Part shown: positions 1 through 8,857 of the stretch, one piece after another
How the letters are laid out: each line of letters opens with the position of its first letter
Numbering within the stretch: position 1 is the first letter of the stretch
Source: Lachnospiraceae bacterium
Lineage (GTDB): Bacteria; Bacillota; Clostridia; Lachnospirales; Lachnospiraceae
NCBI GenBank assembly: GCA_024696005.1
Contig: JAILHF010000051.1
Span: 521,183 to 585,182 of the forward strand
DNA: 64,000 nt
Direction: 5' to 3'
Made by a program: the position numbers and the translations under genes
The notes under the pieces: generated by a model
The model's database searches: none
Told to the model about the DNA's origin: nothing
What the model saw: only the letters and a program-made list of their open reading frames with translations

Positions 1-785
1 TCCAATGCCTCGGCCAGCATCTGGTACGGCCGGAAATTCCGTTCCGACTTCAGATAGTCGTTCGAAGCATCCAGAAGGATCCCGGGCAAAAGGACACAGG
101 CTCCCAGCCCCACTCCGCAGACAAGGCTCCTGAGCTTCGGCATTCCCACCGTATCCTGCCACAGAAACGAAGCAGGTCTTAAGAGGTAAAATACGCCCAG
201 GATCACAAACAGGACCAAAAAACGAAGCAGCGAGATCTGCAGCGGCCGTTTCGCATTGATCGTGATCGAACGGAGCCGGAGCACGCTTCCTTCGGAAAGC
301 TCCAGGGACAGCGTGATGGTCTTTACCGGATCCGAGGGATGGAGCCAGAGGAAGTGGGAATCCTCGATCTGCGGATGAAAGACATGCTCCGCATAGGGAT
401 CGTACTGATCATGCCCCGCATCCCGAATATAGGGCGAGATCGTAAGGATCCCGCCTGCCTCATCGGGCCGGTCGGCAACCTCCGGCAGTTCCGCTTCCAG
501 TCTCACGTTCCGGATCCGTTCGGTCCCCGGAAGCTCGGGCAGTCCTGTGAGATAGATCACACCCTGCCCCTCCGCAAGATAAAGATCCCCCGCCTCGTCC
601 GCGGTCATGTCCTGAAACTTCAGATGGTCTGCCGGAACGACCGTCTCGTTGAAAAACAGGGATTGAAACGTGCGGAAATTGAACACGAACAATTCCAGCA
701 GAAACGCTGCCAGCAATAAACAGCCGATCAGACGCAACTGCTTCTCCCTTCCCCGATCCGTTTTTGAAACTTCTTTCTCACTCAA
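1..785 (-). CDS. N-terminal part of a polytopic membrane protein (cut by window edge)
   Basis: An open frame runs from a TTG at 785 off the left edge, about 261 residues visible. I chose TTG because it overlaps the stop of the upstream fusion gene (TGA at 784-782) and follows a GAGGGAGAG purine run about 6-10 bases before it; no ATG is in a better place. Visible layout: a cytoplasmic charged start, a membrane helix at about residues 18-36, an extracytoplasmic stretch of about 145 residues rich in short beta-like segments, then two more hydrophobic helices. That layout resembles the start of the 773-residue protein at 34421-36742. Function is not recognisable; a GT-C type glycosyltransferase or a related envelope protein is a guess from architecture and from its position at the end of the YidC-sulfatase gene row. 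Confidence 0.7.
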   Translation of the reverse strand, partial: MSEKEVSKTDRGREKQLRLIGCLLLAAFLLELFVFNFRTFQSLFFNETVVPADHLKFQDMTADEAGDLYLAEGQGVIYLTGLPELPGTERIRNVRLEAELPEVADRPDEAGGILTISPYIRDAGHDQYDPYAEHVFHPQIEDSHFLWLHPSDPVKTITLSLELSEGSVLRLRSITINAKRPLQISLLRFLVLFVILGVFYLLRPASFLWQDTVGMPKLRSLVCGVGLGACVLLPGILLDASNDYLKSERNFRPYQMLAEAL

Positions 786-3502
786 CGCCAGCTCTCTCCC
801 TCTTCTTTCCAGATGCTCCAGTTCTCTTCTTTGAAAATGCTGTCATGCACGGCATACCAGGGGGCATTGGAGGTATTCACATAGACCGTGCTGCCATCCC
901 GGGGCAGGGAGATGGGGCATGCATCCGGCGAAGCGGTCACATGAAGCTCTCCCTTCTTATCCTCATCCGTAAGCCGCTTTCCGGTAAACGGATTGACCGG
1001 ATCTTCGATGATCCCCTCCATGGCAAGCAGCGGCACATCCGCATTGGTCATGAAACGATCCGAGACCGTAAAGCCCCTCGCGTCAAAATCCTTTACCAGA
1101 AGCAGCGGATTGAACTTCATGACATCCAGTTCACCGTCCATGAAGATCATGTCCTTCAGCTGTCCCTGGTCGTAGCCGTGGTCCGCCACAACGATGATCC
1201 TGGTATTGTCATACACCCCCATTTCCCTAAGCCAGTCGAAATACCGTCCCAGCGCCAGCATGGATGCCATGTTCACACAGTAGCATTCGCGGTTGAAGCG
1301 GCTGTCGAGGGGCAGGATGCTGCCGTCCGCCGCCTCTCTCTTATCCATGTTCCAGGCCAGATTGTCCGTCACATCGACCGGCTCGTAATCCGGCATCTGC
1401 AAAAGACAGGGCTCGTGGGGCGCGATATTGTAGATCATCGTCATTCCCGGCGCTCCCCCCTCGGTGATCTCCGTCAGGTCCGGAAGATGCTCCAGTTCCC
1501 GGTACGCGTCAAGGAAATAGATATCCAGGTCCTTGTTCGCCGCCGAGTAGGTCAGATAGTTCCCCTCATCATAGAGCGTTTCCGTCAGAAACAGCGGGCA
1601 GGAACGCATCAGGCTGTAAGCCGCCAGATTACGGTCCCTGAGGGACGCCGATGCGGCCTCGTACTCCTCTCCCTCCAGAAACTCGAAGGATAGATTCGCC
1701 GCGCGGACGTTCGGAAGCCCTTCAAAGATCGAAAGGTCCGATACCACCTCATACCCCGCATAGGGCGGATCAAAGGTGTTCACCGCATAGCCCTTCTCTC
1801 CGAAAAGGACAGGCATCAGGGACAGGGCCTCGTCATGCTTGTCCATGAGGCTCGCATCCGACCGGTCATTGATGCGGTCCGGCATGTATTCGTAGCCGCC
1901 GTATGCCGGCCCCGAAGCAAATACCGTTCTCCAGCCGAAGGAGAGTGTATCCGGATACCAGCAGAAGCCGTCGAAACTCGCCTCCAGTTCCGGGCGTTCG
2001 TTCATGATGTAGGGGATATACGGCGCCAGTGCACGGTCCAGCATGATGAAGATCACGTTCTTCCCGTTCCGGTCCAGCACAAATTCCGTCCCGGTCTCTT
2101 CCCTTTTTTCCTCTCCCATCCCGCGGTACTCCGCCACGGTCTTCTGCACCTTCACACCCCAGTAGACGCCGCACAGAAGGGATACCGCACAGACCGCCTT
2201 TGCCATATGTCCCAAAAGGCGCCTCCTGTACTTTCCGATCAGCAGCACGATCCCCGCCAGGACCAGGAGTATCCCGAGGTTCAGAAGCTTATCCGGCATT
2301 GCCGGCGCGATGGGATGGTCATACCTGATTTCGGCGTTCATGCTCCCGTACGCCTTTCCGAAGAAAAGGAAATCGACGCAGGAAGCCGCAAGGATCACCC
2401 CCAGCACCGATGCGATGCTCCTGTATTTCCCGGCGTCGGCCATCCGGACAAACAGGCCTCCCCAGACCAGGATCGCTCCCCCGTAGATCAGCATGCAGCG
2501 CCCCACATAAAGGAGAGGGCTTGTGATCTGATAACGGTTGATAAAGTCCTCCGGCGTGGCGGAAATGACATTCAGCGGGATCGTCAGGCCGTAAAGCAAA
2601 AACAGGGCCGCCAGTTCCGCCGCAACGATCCTTCCGTCCCCGGCGCCTGCCGTTTCGGTCCGCTTCCCTTTTCCCCGAAGGAGCCCGCAGAAGAAAAGCA
2701 CCAGCGGCAGGCACAGCAGTGCAAAAAACAGGCCGTGTTTTTCCAGCCATCCCGCTTCCTCCAATGCCACCATCCGGTGAAAGGCAAAGTGCAAAGGCGG
2801 CACCAGCAGGAGGACCGTCAGGAAAAACTTCTTGTTCTGTATCACTTTGACATACAGATTCTTGACCAGCGAATAAATGTTGTTGCAGAGCCAGTAAAAC
2901 ACCAGCCCGGAAGGGCAGTTGTATAACAGGAGCAGAAACACCATGGCCAGCGCCAGGCTCTGCAGCCTGTCCTTCAGGCCGGACTCCTTCAGATACAATG
3001 CTCCCGAAAGGAGATTCACCACGGTCATCAGGATGGGCAAAAGGTTGAACTCCATTCCGGCAAAACGGATCAGCCGGTCCCTCTCCCCCAGATCGGCGAT
3101 CGGGCCGAGCTCCTGTCCCGCCAGCAGGTCACAGTTCGAGAGATAATGGTACGCCGCTATGAAGAAGGGGATCTGCAGCAGCAGGGGAAGGATCCCACGC
3201 AATGCATAAGCCGGTTTGTAGGCCTTTGCGCGGTAATACCTGGCCAGCATCATGCTTCTTTCGTCGCCGGAAAACGTCCTGCGGATGTGCTTAACCCAGC
3301 CCTCCATCTCTTTCTGCTTGGCCCGCTCTCCTGCCTGGAGCGCATCCGCCCGGCTGTAGAGGGGAAGCGTAAGAGTGCTCACCACGATGCTCAAGCCGAT
3401 CAGGACCACGGAAACGATGCCGTATTCCCGATTCAGAGTATAAACCACCGTATCCAGCAGATATTCCAAAGGTTGTATCAGCAGTGAAAACAGGACCTGC
3501 AT
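782..3502 (-). CDS. YidC/Oxa1-like membrane module fused to LtaS/sulfatase-fold domain (paralog 1)
   Basis: 906 residues. Residues 1-220 match the Oxa1/YidC fold: a helix ending in TLPLY at 45-49, a charged cytoplasmic hairpin with SGDER at 78-82, LPLLLQIPFF at 105-114, ILMT at 157-160 and PSGLVFYW at 197-204. Residues 225-455 add about six helices with a short IP..(A/S).P..F loop near 308-320. Residues 478-860 are an alkaline-phosphatase superfamily domain of the LtaS/sulfatase type: Asp489 after the first strand, candidate nucleophile Thr526 before PAYGGYEY, His696 in an HEP motif, and Asp774-His775 in ADHG. At the canonical YidC groove-arginine position, five residues before the Pro of TLPL, it has Ser42. 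It lies 13 bases after paralog 2 and overlaps the next gene by 4 bases. Likely role, inferred: extracytoplasmic phospho- or sulfo-group chemistry on a membrane-linked substrate. Confidence 0.85.
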   Translation of the reverse strand: MQVLFSLLIQPLEYLLDTVVYTLNREYGIVSVVLIGLSIVVSTLTLPLYSRADALQAGERAKQKEMEGWVKHIRRTFSGDERSMMLARYYRAKAYKPAYALRGILPLLLQIPFFIAAYHYLSNCDLLAGQELGPIADLGERDRLIRFAGMEFNLLPILMTVVNLLSGALYLKESGLKDRLQSLALAMVFLLLLYNCPSGLVFYWLCNNIYSLVKNLYVKVIQNKKFFLTVLLLVPPLHFAFHRMVALEEAGWLEKHGLFFALLCLPLVLFFCGLLRGKGKRTETAGAGDGRIVAAELAALFLLYGLTIPLNVISATPEDFINRYQITSPLLYVGRCMLIYGGAILVWGGLFVRMADAGKYRSIASVLGVILAASCVDFLFFGKAYGSMNAEIRYDHPIAPAMPDKLLNLGILLVLAGIVLLIGKYRRRLLGHMAKAVCAVSLLCGVYWGVKVQKTVAEYRGMGEEKREETGTEFVLDRNGKNVIFIMLDRALAPYIPYIMNERPELEASFDGFCWYPDTLSFGWRTVFASGPAYGGYEYMPDRINDRSDASLMDKHDEALSLMPVLFGEKGYAVNTFDPPYAGYEVVSDLSIFEGLPNVRAANLSFEFLEGEEYEAASASLRDRNLAAYSLMRSCPLFLTETLYDEGNYLTYSAANKDLDIYFLDAYRELEHLPDLTEITEGGAPGMTMIYNIAPHEPCLLQMPDYEPVDVTDNLAWNMDKREAADGSILPLDSRFNRECYCVNMASMLALGRYFDWLREMGVYDNTRIIVVADHGYDQGQLKDMIFMDGELDVMKFNPLLLVKDFDARGFTVSDRFMTNADVPLLAMEGIIEDPVNPFTGKRLTDEDKKGELHVTASPDACPISLPRDGSTVYVNTSNAPWYAVHDSIFKEENWSIWKEEGESWR

Positions 3503-3515
3503 TCATCCACCCTTT

Positions 3516-6059
3516 CTAGCGGGAAAAGACCGTGTACTCGTTCGGGTCAAAGATATTGTTGTTCACCTTAAGCCAGGGGCAGTTTTCCGGCAAAAACGTA
3601 TTCCCGTTATTGACCCGGATGATGTCGGTGATCTGGCCGAGGATGATCTCCACTCCCTGCTCCTTCGGGCTGCTGTCGATAGGATTGCCCGTATACGGAT
3701 TCACCGGGGAATCGATCAGCCCGGCTGTCGCCAGCGTCGGCGTATCCGCATTTGACATGAAGGTGTAATCTGTGCCCACCTCCCTGCTGCCGAAATCCTT
3801 CACCATCAGCAGGGGGTTGATCGCTTCGATATCGAACTTCTCCTCTCCATAGTAAAAGAGCATGTCCTCGAACTGGTAAAGGTTCCAGCCATGGTCCGCC
3901 ACCAGTATGATCCTTGTGTTGTCATAAACCCCTTCCCTGCGCATGTAGTCAAACAGCTTGCCCAGGGTTTTAAAGGCCAGCATGTTCACGTGATAATGCC
4001 CTGTACAGTAGATCCGGCTGAAGGCATTGCCGAAATTGCATTCCAGACCGCCGCAGCTGATCGACTCGGGCAGGGAATCGATGGACGCCCCGGCCGCCCC
4101 CAGGGTATAATCCGGCGGATTCAGGACCATGGGCTCATGCGTCGTGCAGTTGCTCATCATCAGGAAGGTATTGCAGTCCTCATCCGTGATCCTTGCGATA
4201 TCGTCAAGAGCCTCCAGCGCATCGTAATTGTTCATCAGGGAGGGATTGAGATACTGCACCTGCCCTTCGGCACTCAGATAGGCACCTTCATCATAGATAT
4301 AGTCCTTCAGGAATTCCGGCGCGATGCGGTACAGCGAAAAATAGAACAGGTTCCGTTCGATCGCCTCCACGACCTTCGGGCCGTAGGTCTCATTCGGAAG
4401 GAAATAGGACAGATTGAAGGCGTTCACCCCTTCCATCCCGTCATAGATCGACATGTCGCCGAGCGCATGGTAATTCCCGTAAGGGATATCCGTTGCCGTC
4501 ACACGCCAGCCTGCCGAGGAAAAAACGGAGGGCAGGACTTTCATCGCCTCGTTGTGCTTGTCCACCAGCTTTTCGTCCTTCCGTGCGTTGATCGCTGCCG
4601 GCGAATAATCGTAGCCCCCGAAAAGGGCGGGCGCGGCGTAATTGGTCAGCAGCCCCAGGGAGGCCGTGTTGGGATACCAGGTAAAGCCGTCAAACTGCTC
4701 CAGGATCCGGGGATCCTCGGCAAAGATATAAGGCACGTAGCGGCTCACGGCCCTATCCAGCATGATGACCATCACGTTCTTTCCCGTGCGGCTTAAGGTA
4801 TAGCTCCGCTCCTGCTCGTTCACCCGCTCAAGCTGCGCTTCCGTTTCGGCCATCCCCTTCCGGATCGCGGCGATGTCCCGCGCCGAGAAAAGAAGGAGCG
4901 TGAGCAGGGAGATGACCAAAACGCTCTTTGTGAACGCCGGGAAGCGGATGGCAAGCGCGATCACGAGTGCGAAAAACGCCAAAAGCAGAAACAGATTGAA
5001 GAACATGCGCAGGGGAGGGATCGTCTCTGCCGGGCTTATGAAGTTCAGCACCGGTGAAAGGCTTCCGCCCTCGTACAGAAAAAGGAAATAGTCGACCCAG
5101 CACATGACCGCGATCGACAGCTCCAGATAACGGAAGATGCGGCGCGCCCTGTCAGAGGCGGTATAATACAACACCGCTCCCCACAGAAGGAATCCGAGGC
5201 AGATGGCGAAGGTCACCCAGACGTAATGCTCGGGCTGATACTCGCTGATCCCCAGGGTGAAGGAGGAGGGTTCCGACGAAAGCAGCCCAACCGGGATCAC
5301 AAGCCCCAGAAAGACCGCCGTGTTCAGGCCGGCCAGCAGAAAAACGCCCCACTCCGCTTTTGCCCTCTTTTTGCGCTCTCCGCCTTCGGCCGTCGCCGGC
5401 TTTTTCCGAAACAGCGCGATCAGATTCCGTCCCAGGGAAAAGAGATTGTTGATGGTCCAGTAGATCACCAGCCCGGAGGGGGAAGCATACAGAAGGATCA
5501 GAAACACCACTGCCAGAAGGTAAACCTGAACCTTCTGCCAGAGCTGTGTCCCTCTGGTATAGAGAGCCCCGGCCACGATATTGATGACCGTCATGAGGAT
5601 CGGAAGGATGTTGATCTTTTGGCCCGCAACGGAAAGCAGGCCGTCCGGGGCCGTCAGACCGTGAAAGCATAAAAAGGAAGCATCCTCCAAGATGTGAAGA
5701 TTGGAAAAGAATACATAAGCCGCGATAAAAAAGGGAACCTGGAGCATGAGAGGAAGCAGGGTCTTCAGCGAAGACAGCGGATGATACCCCGCCAGTTTAT
5801 AATAGTAATTCTGCATCATCAGGCGTTCATCGCCCCTGAAGCCCCGGTCGATCATCTTCCGGTAGCGCTCGGTCTTTTTCTGCTTTTCCTGCTCCCGCGA
5901 ACTGAGGCGTTCCGCACTGGCATAAAGAGGAAGCAGAAGGATATTCAGAAGGATGCTGACGATGACAAGCGTAAGACCGGGATCATGAACCAGCTTATCG
6001 ATGCTGCAGAACAGGGTTTCCAATATGATTTCCAATGGTCTGATGATAATATAACGCAT
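3516..6059 (-). CDS. YidC/Oxa1-like membrane module fused to LtaS/sulfatase-fold domain (paralog 2)
   Basis: 847 residues from ATG at 6059, chosen over the upstream ATG at 6086 because GGGGAG stands 8 bases before it and the N-terminus then aligns with the paralogs (RPLE near residue 7). The YidC-like module spans about 1-215: LLPLYASAE at 42-50, RGDER at 75-79, LPLMLQVPFF at 102-111, SPSGLVIYW at 193-201. More helices follow to about 400. The sulfatase-fold part carries Asp435, Thr472, His641 (HEP) and Asp722-His723 (ADHG); the Asp-Thr spacing of 37 is identical to the other four. Asn39 replaces the groove arginine of YidC. It is the most diverged of the five: the FGK.YGS loop and C-terminal region differ, and it lacks the common WS.W ending. 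A 134-bp gap with a repeat separates it from paralog 3. Confidence 0.85.
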   Translation of the reverse strand: MRYIIIRPLEIILETLFCSIDKLVHDPGLTLVIVSILLNILLLPLYASAERLSSREQEKQKKTERYRKMIDRGFRGDERLMMQNYYYKLAGYHPLSSLKTLLPLMLQVPFFIAAYVFFSNLHILEDASFLCFHGLTAPDGLLSVAGQKINILPILMTVINIVAGALYTRGTQLWQKVQVYLLAVVFLILLYASPSGLVIYWTINNLFSLGRNLIALFRKKPATAEGGERKKRAKAEWGVFLLAGLNTAVFLGLVIPVGLLSSEPSSFTLGISEYQPEHYVWVTFAICLGFLLWGAVLYYTASDRARRIFRYLELSIAVMCWVDYFLFLYEGGSLSPVLNFISPAETIPPLRMFFNLFLLLAFFALVIALAIRFPAFTKSVLVISLLTLLLFSARDIAAIRKGMAETEAQLERVNEQERSYTLSRTGKNVMVIMLDRAVSRYVPYIFAEDPRILEQFDGFTWYPNTASLGLLTNYAAPALFGGYDYSPAAINARKDEKLVDKHNEAMKVLPSVFSSAGWRVTATDIPYGNYHALGDMSIYDGMEGVNAFNLSYFLPNETYGPKVVEAIERNLFYFSLYRIAPEFLKDYIYDEGAYLSAEGQVQYLNPSLMNNYDALEALDDIARITDEDCNTFLMMSNCTTHEPMVLNPPDYTLGAAGASIDSLPESISCGGLECNFGNAFSRIYCTGHYHVNMLAFKTLGKLFDYMRREGVYDNTRIILVADHGWNLYQFEDMLFYYGEEKFDIEAINPLLMVKDFGSREVGTDYTFMSNADTPTLATAGLIDSPVNPYTGNPIDSSPKEQGVEIILGQITDIIRVNNGNTFLPENCPWLKVNNNIFDPNEYTVFSR

Positions 6060-6099
6060 CCCGGCTTCTCCCCACACGATGATCAAAACAACCGTTTTT

Positions 6100-6128
6100 A
6101 TGATATCACATACAGACTATATCCGCAA
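6100..6128 (-). promoter_or_regulatory. possible sigma-A promoter for paralog 2
   Basis: On the minus strand TTGCGG (6128-6123) and TATCAT (6105-6100) are separated by 17 bases, 40 bases before the start at 6059. The match is moderate, so paralog 2 may have its own promoter in addition to read-through. Confidence 0.4.
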
Positions 6129-6140
6129 ACCCGCCCGGCC

Positions 6141-6180
6141 GTATCCCGGCCCGCAGCGGAATGCGTGGCCGGGGCCGGAC
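6141..6180. repeat. diverged copy of dispersed palindromic repeat (copy C)
   Basis: The segment around CCCGGCCCGCAGCGGAATGC followed by GTGGCC resembles the second hairpin of the repeats at 33040-33130 and 51745-51849, with an internal deletion. It sits between paralogs 3 and 2. Confidence 0.45.
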
Positions 6181-6193
6181 AGCTGCTTAAGGC

Positions 6194-8848
6194 TCAGCGT
6201 CCGCCGGCGTGGAAGATCCAGCTTTCGTCCTCAAAGATCCCCTTGTCCGGATCCACCTCGTACCAGTCCTCTCCGCTGTTTTCCAGTCCGCCGTCCACCG
6301 ACAGGACACCCCGGATCGTTGTCACCTTAAGCGGCCTCACGTTCTTTTGCTCCGCGGAAATGGCAGCCCCCGTGAAGGGATTGACCGGATCCGTGATCAG
6401 GCCCTCGCAGGCGATCCAAGGCGTATCGGCATTGGTCATGAATTCCTCCGATACCGTAAAGCCCTCCGCGTCAAAATCCTTCACCATCAAAAGGGCATTG
6501 TAGCGTTCCAGGTCAAGGGTGCCTTCTTTTCCGACCGGCGATATGATCATTTCCGGGAATTCCGCGAAATCGCAGCCGTGATCCGCCACGATGATGATCC
6601 TGGTATTGTCATAGACGCCCTCGTTCTTCATCCAATCCAGCCATTCCCCGATCCGAAGGATCGCTGCCATGTTCACCTGATAGTTCAGGTTATCCAGAAA
6701 GGGCGTTCCCGCAAAGGCACTGTTATCCGGCTCCTCAAGGGAAGGCGTGTAATCGGGCATCCGAAGTTTCGTGGGTTCATGGGTCGTCATGTTGTACAGG
6801 AAGGTAAAGCTTCCCTGTCCTTCCGTGACACCCGTGATCTCGTCAAGCTTGTCCAGAACGGCGTAGGCCGCCATGAAGGTCACGTTCTGCGGCCGCTCAA
6901 AACCCAGATAATTGCCCCAGTCGTATACCGAAGGAGCCAGAAGCTCCGGCATCATCCGAAAGAAGCTGTACATGAAGAAGTTGCGTTCCACAATGCGCAG
7001 GCTCTTCCCGGCCATGGTCTTGTCCGTATACTTTCCGATCAGGTCATAGGCCTCGATGCCGGGATGATCCCGAAAGATATAGGACCTGCTGTTTTCGAAT
7101 TCCCCGGTGGAAACCGTATCCAGCATGGTTGTCCGGTATCCGGCTTCGCTGAAGAGCACCGGGAGCACCTTCTGCGCCTCGCTGCGCAGTTCGGGCCCCG
7201 TCATCCCCTCCCGTCTGCCGAAGGCATCCGGCGCATATTCGTACCCGCCATAGGTGGCATAGATCCCGGAGTTGGTGACCGGTCCGAACGAGATCGTATT
7301 CGGATAAAAGATAAAACCGCTGTAGGTCTCTTTCAACTCCGGCTTTTCTTCCAGCATATAGGGGATATAGGCTCCGATCGCCCGGTCGAGCAGTACGATC
7401 ACCACATTCTTCCCGTCCGACGACAGGCTGATCTTCTCCTCCCCGCTGCCCGCATCCAGATCTGCCCTTCCGTTCATGAGCGTGCAGGTCTTCACAAAAT
7501 CCCGTCCTGCCATCACGCTCACGCAGATGCAGGCCACAACAAGGAATATGGACAGATCACGTTTCTTTTCATAGAAGAGATACAGGATCAGCGGAAGCAT
7601 CAGCATCAAAACGAGATTCCATACCAGGCTGTTGCCGTAAAAATCCGGCACCAGAGCATACACCAGATTGGAGCCTATGGTCGTAAGCCCTTTCCCGAAA
7701 AACACAAAGTTAAAGAGTGCCCCCAGGCTGACGCAGGACAAAAGAAAGGCTGCTTTCTCCGCCGCCTTCTTCGTCATCAGCACATAGAGCACCGCCCCCA
7801 TCACGCCGAAGAAGCCCAGCCCGATCATAGCGGTACGGAAACAGTAGACCAGCGGCTGGTCCACCTGTCCTTCCACGATGAACTCCAGCGGGGACGCCGC
7901 CAGGAGATTTAACGGGATCCAGACACCCGCCAGCAGGAACAGAAGCAGAAGGCTCAGCCCCCACATTCTCGCTCCGGCCTTTTTGTCATCCGCCGCAGGC
8001 TCCTCCCCCTTCTGCTTTGCATAGCGGGACAGCAGCAGGAAGATCACAGCCATGAGCAGACAGAAACCTGCAACGATCAGGATCTGGGTCTTTAAGTCCG
8101 CATCCTCCGATCCCGTAAGGAAACCCACGGCAAAATAGAGCAGAAATGCAAGGCCTGCCCCCACTCCCCAGCGGCGCGGATGCTTAGCGTATTTCATGAC
8201 CAGGTTCTTCCCAAGGGAAAAGAGATTGTTGCAGGTCCAGTAGATCACCAGGCCCGAGGGGCTGCCATAGAGAAGCAGAAGAAAGATCAGCGGAAAAAGG
8301 AAAAGCTTCCATTTCTCCTTCCCGCGCAGATCCTTCCCGTAGATCATGCCCGATACGATGTTGATCAATGTCATCAGGATGGGCAGCAGGTTGATCTGCC
8401 ATCCGCCGAAAGATAAAAGCGCGTCCGGCAATCCCAGATCCGCCACCGGCCCGAAGCTCTTTCCTTCCAGCTGGCGGCAGTTCGAAAGCAGGTGATACGC
8501 CGCGGCAAAAAAGGGGATCTGCAGCAAAAGCGAGATCGTCCCCATAAAGCTCATGGTGGGATTGTAATGCCGTATCGCATAGAACTTCTGCAGGATAAAA
8601 AAGCGTTCGTCTCCGCTGAACGCTTTTCCGATATGCCGCTTCCACTTATCCAGAGACTCTTTTTTTCTCCGTTCTTCCTCTTCAACCTTCTCTGCCCTCA
8701 GGTAGAGGGGCAGCGTTAAGAGGCTGACCATCATGCTAAGGCCGGCCAGGGCGTAGGCCGCCGGATGGCCGAAGCGGCTGATGATGCAGAAAAAGATCTC
8801 CAGGATGTATTCCACAGGCCTGACAAAGACCAGATACAGCACTTCCAT
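6194..8848 (-). CDS. YidC/Oxa1-like membrane module fused to LtaS/sulfatase-fold domain (paralog 3)
   Basis: ATG at 8848 gives 884 residues; a TTG at 8854 would add two and is closer to the GAGGAA in the end of lepA, so either start is possible. Residue numbers here count from the TTG. YidC-like module about 1-225: LTLPLY at 46-51, SGDER at 80-84, LLLQIPFF at 109-116, SPSGLVIYW at 198-206. Further helices follow to about 455. Sulfatase-fold domain: Asp490, Thr527, His692 (HEP), Asp758-His759 (ADHG). Ser44 sits where YidC has its groove arginine. It follows lepA with almost no gap, so it is probably co-transcribed with that translation factor gene. The loop equivalent to FGK.YGS is changed to FGKGLTT. 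Confidence 0.85.
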   Translation of the reverse strand: MEVLYLVFVRPVEYILEIFFCIISRFGHPAAYALAGLSMMVSLLTLPLYLRAEKVEEEERRKKESLDKWKRHIGKAFSGDERFFILQKFYAIRHYNPTMSFMGTISLLLQIPFFAAAYHLLSNCRQLEGKSFGPVADLGLPDALLSFGGWQINLLPILMTLINIVSGMIYGKDLRGKEKWKLFLFPLIFLLLLYGSPSGLVIYWTCNNLFSLGKNLVMKYAKHPRRWGVGAGLAFLLYFAVGFLTGSEDADLKTQILIVAGFCLLMAVIFLLLSRYAKQKGEEPAADDKKAGARMWGLSLLLLFLLAGVWIPLNLLAASPLEFIVEGQVDQPLVYCFRTAMIGLGFFGVMGAVLYVLMTKKAAEKAAFLLSCVSLGALFNFVFFGKGLTTIGSNLVYALVPDFYGNSLVWNLVLMLMLPLILYLFYEKKRDLSIFLVVACICVSVMAGRDFVKTCTLMNGRADLDAGSGEEKISLSSDGKNVVIVLLDRAIGAYIPYMLEEKPELKETYSGFIFYPNTISFGPVTNSGIYATYGGYEYAPDAFGRREGMTGPELRSEAQKVLPVLFSEAGYRTTMLDTVSTGEFENSRSYIFRDHPGIEAYDLIGKYTDKTMAGKSLRIVERNFFMYSFFRMMPELLAPSVYDWGNYLGFERPQNVTFMAAYAVLDKLDEITGVTEGQGSFTFLYNMTTHEPTKLRMPDYTPSLEEPDNSAFAGTPFLDNLNYQVNMAAILRIGEWLDWMKNEGVYDNTRIIIVADHGCDFAEFPEMIISPVGKEGTLDLERYNALLMVKDFDAEGFTVSEEFMTNADTPWIACEGLITDPVNPFTGAAISAEQKNVRPLKVTTIRGVLSVDGGLENSGEDWYEVDPDKGIFEDESWIFHAGGR

Positions 8849-8857
8849 CGTCAAATA

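Noticed and set aside
6086..6086. Upstream ATG start for fusion paralog 2
   Set aside because: The ATG at 6059 has a much better ribosome site and gives the N-terminus that aligns with the paralogs.
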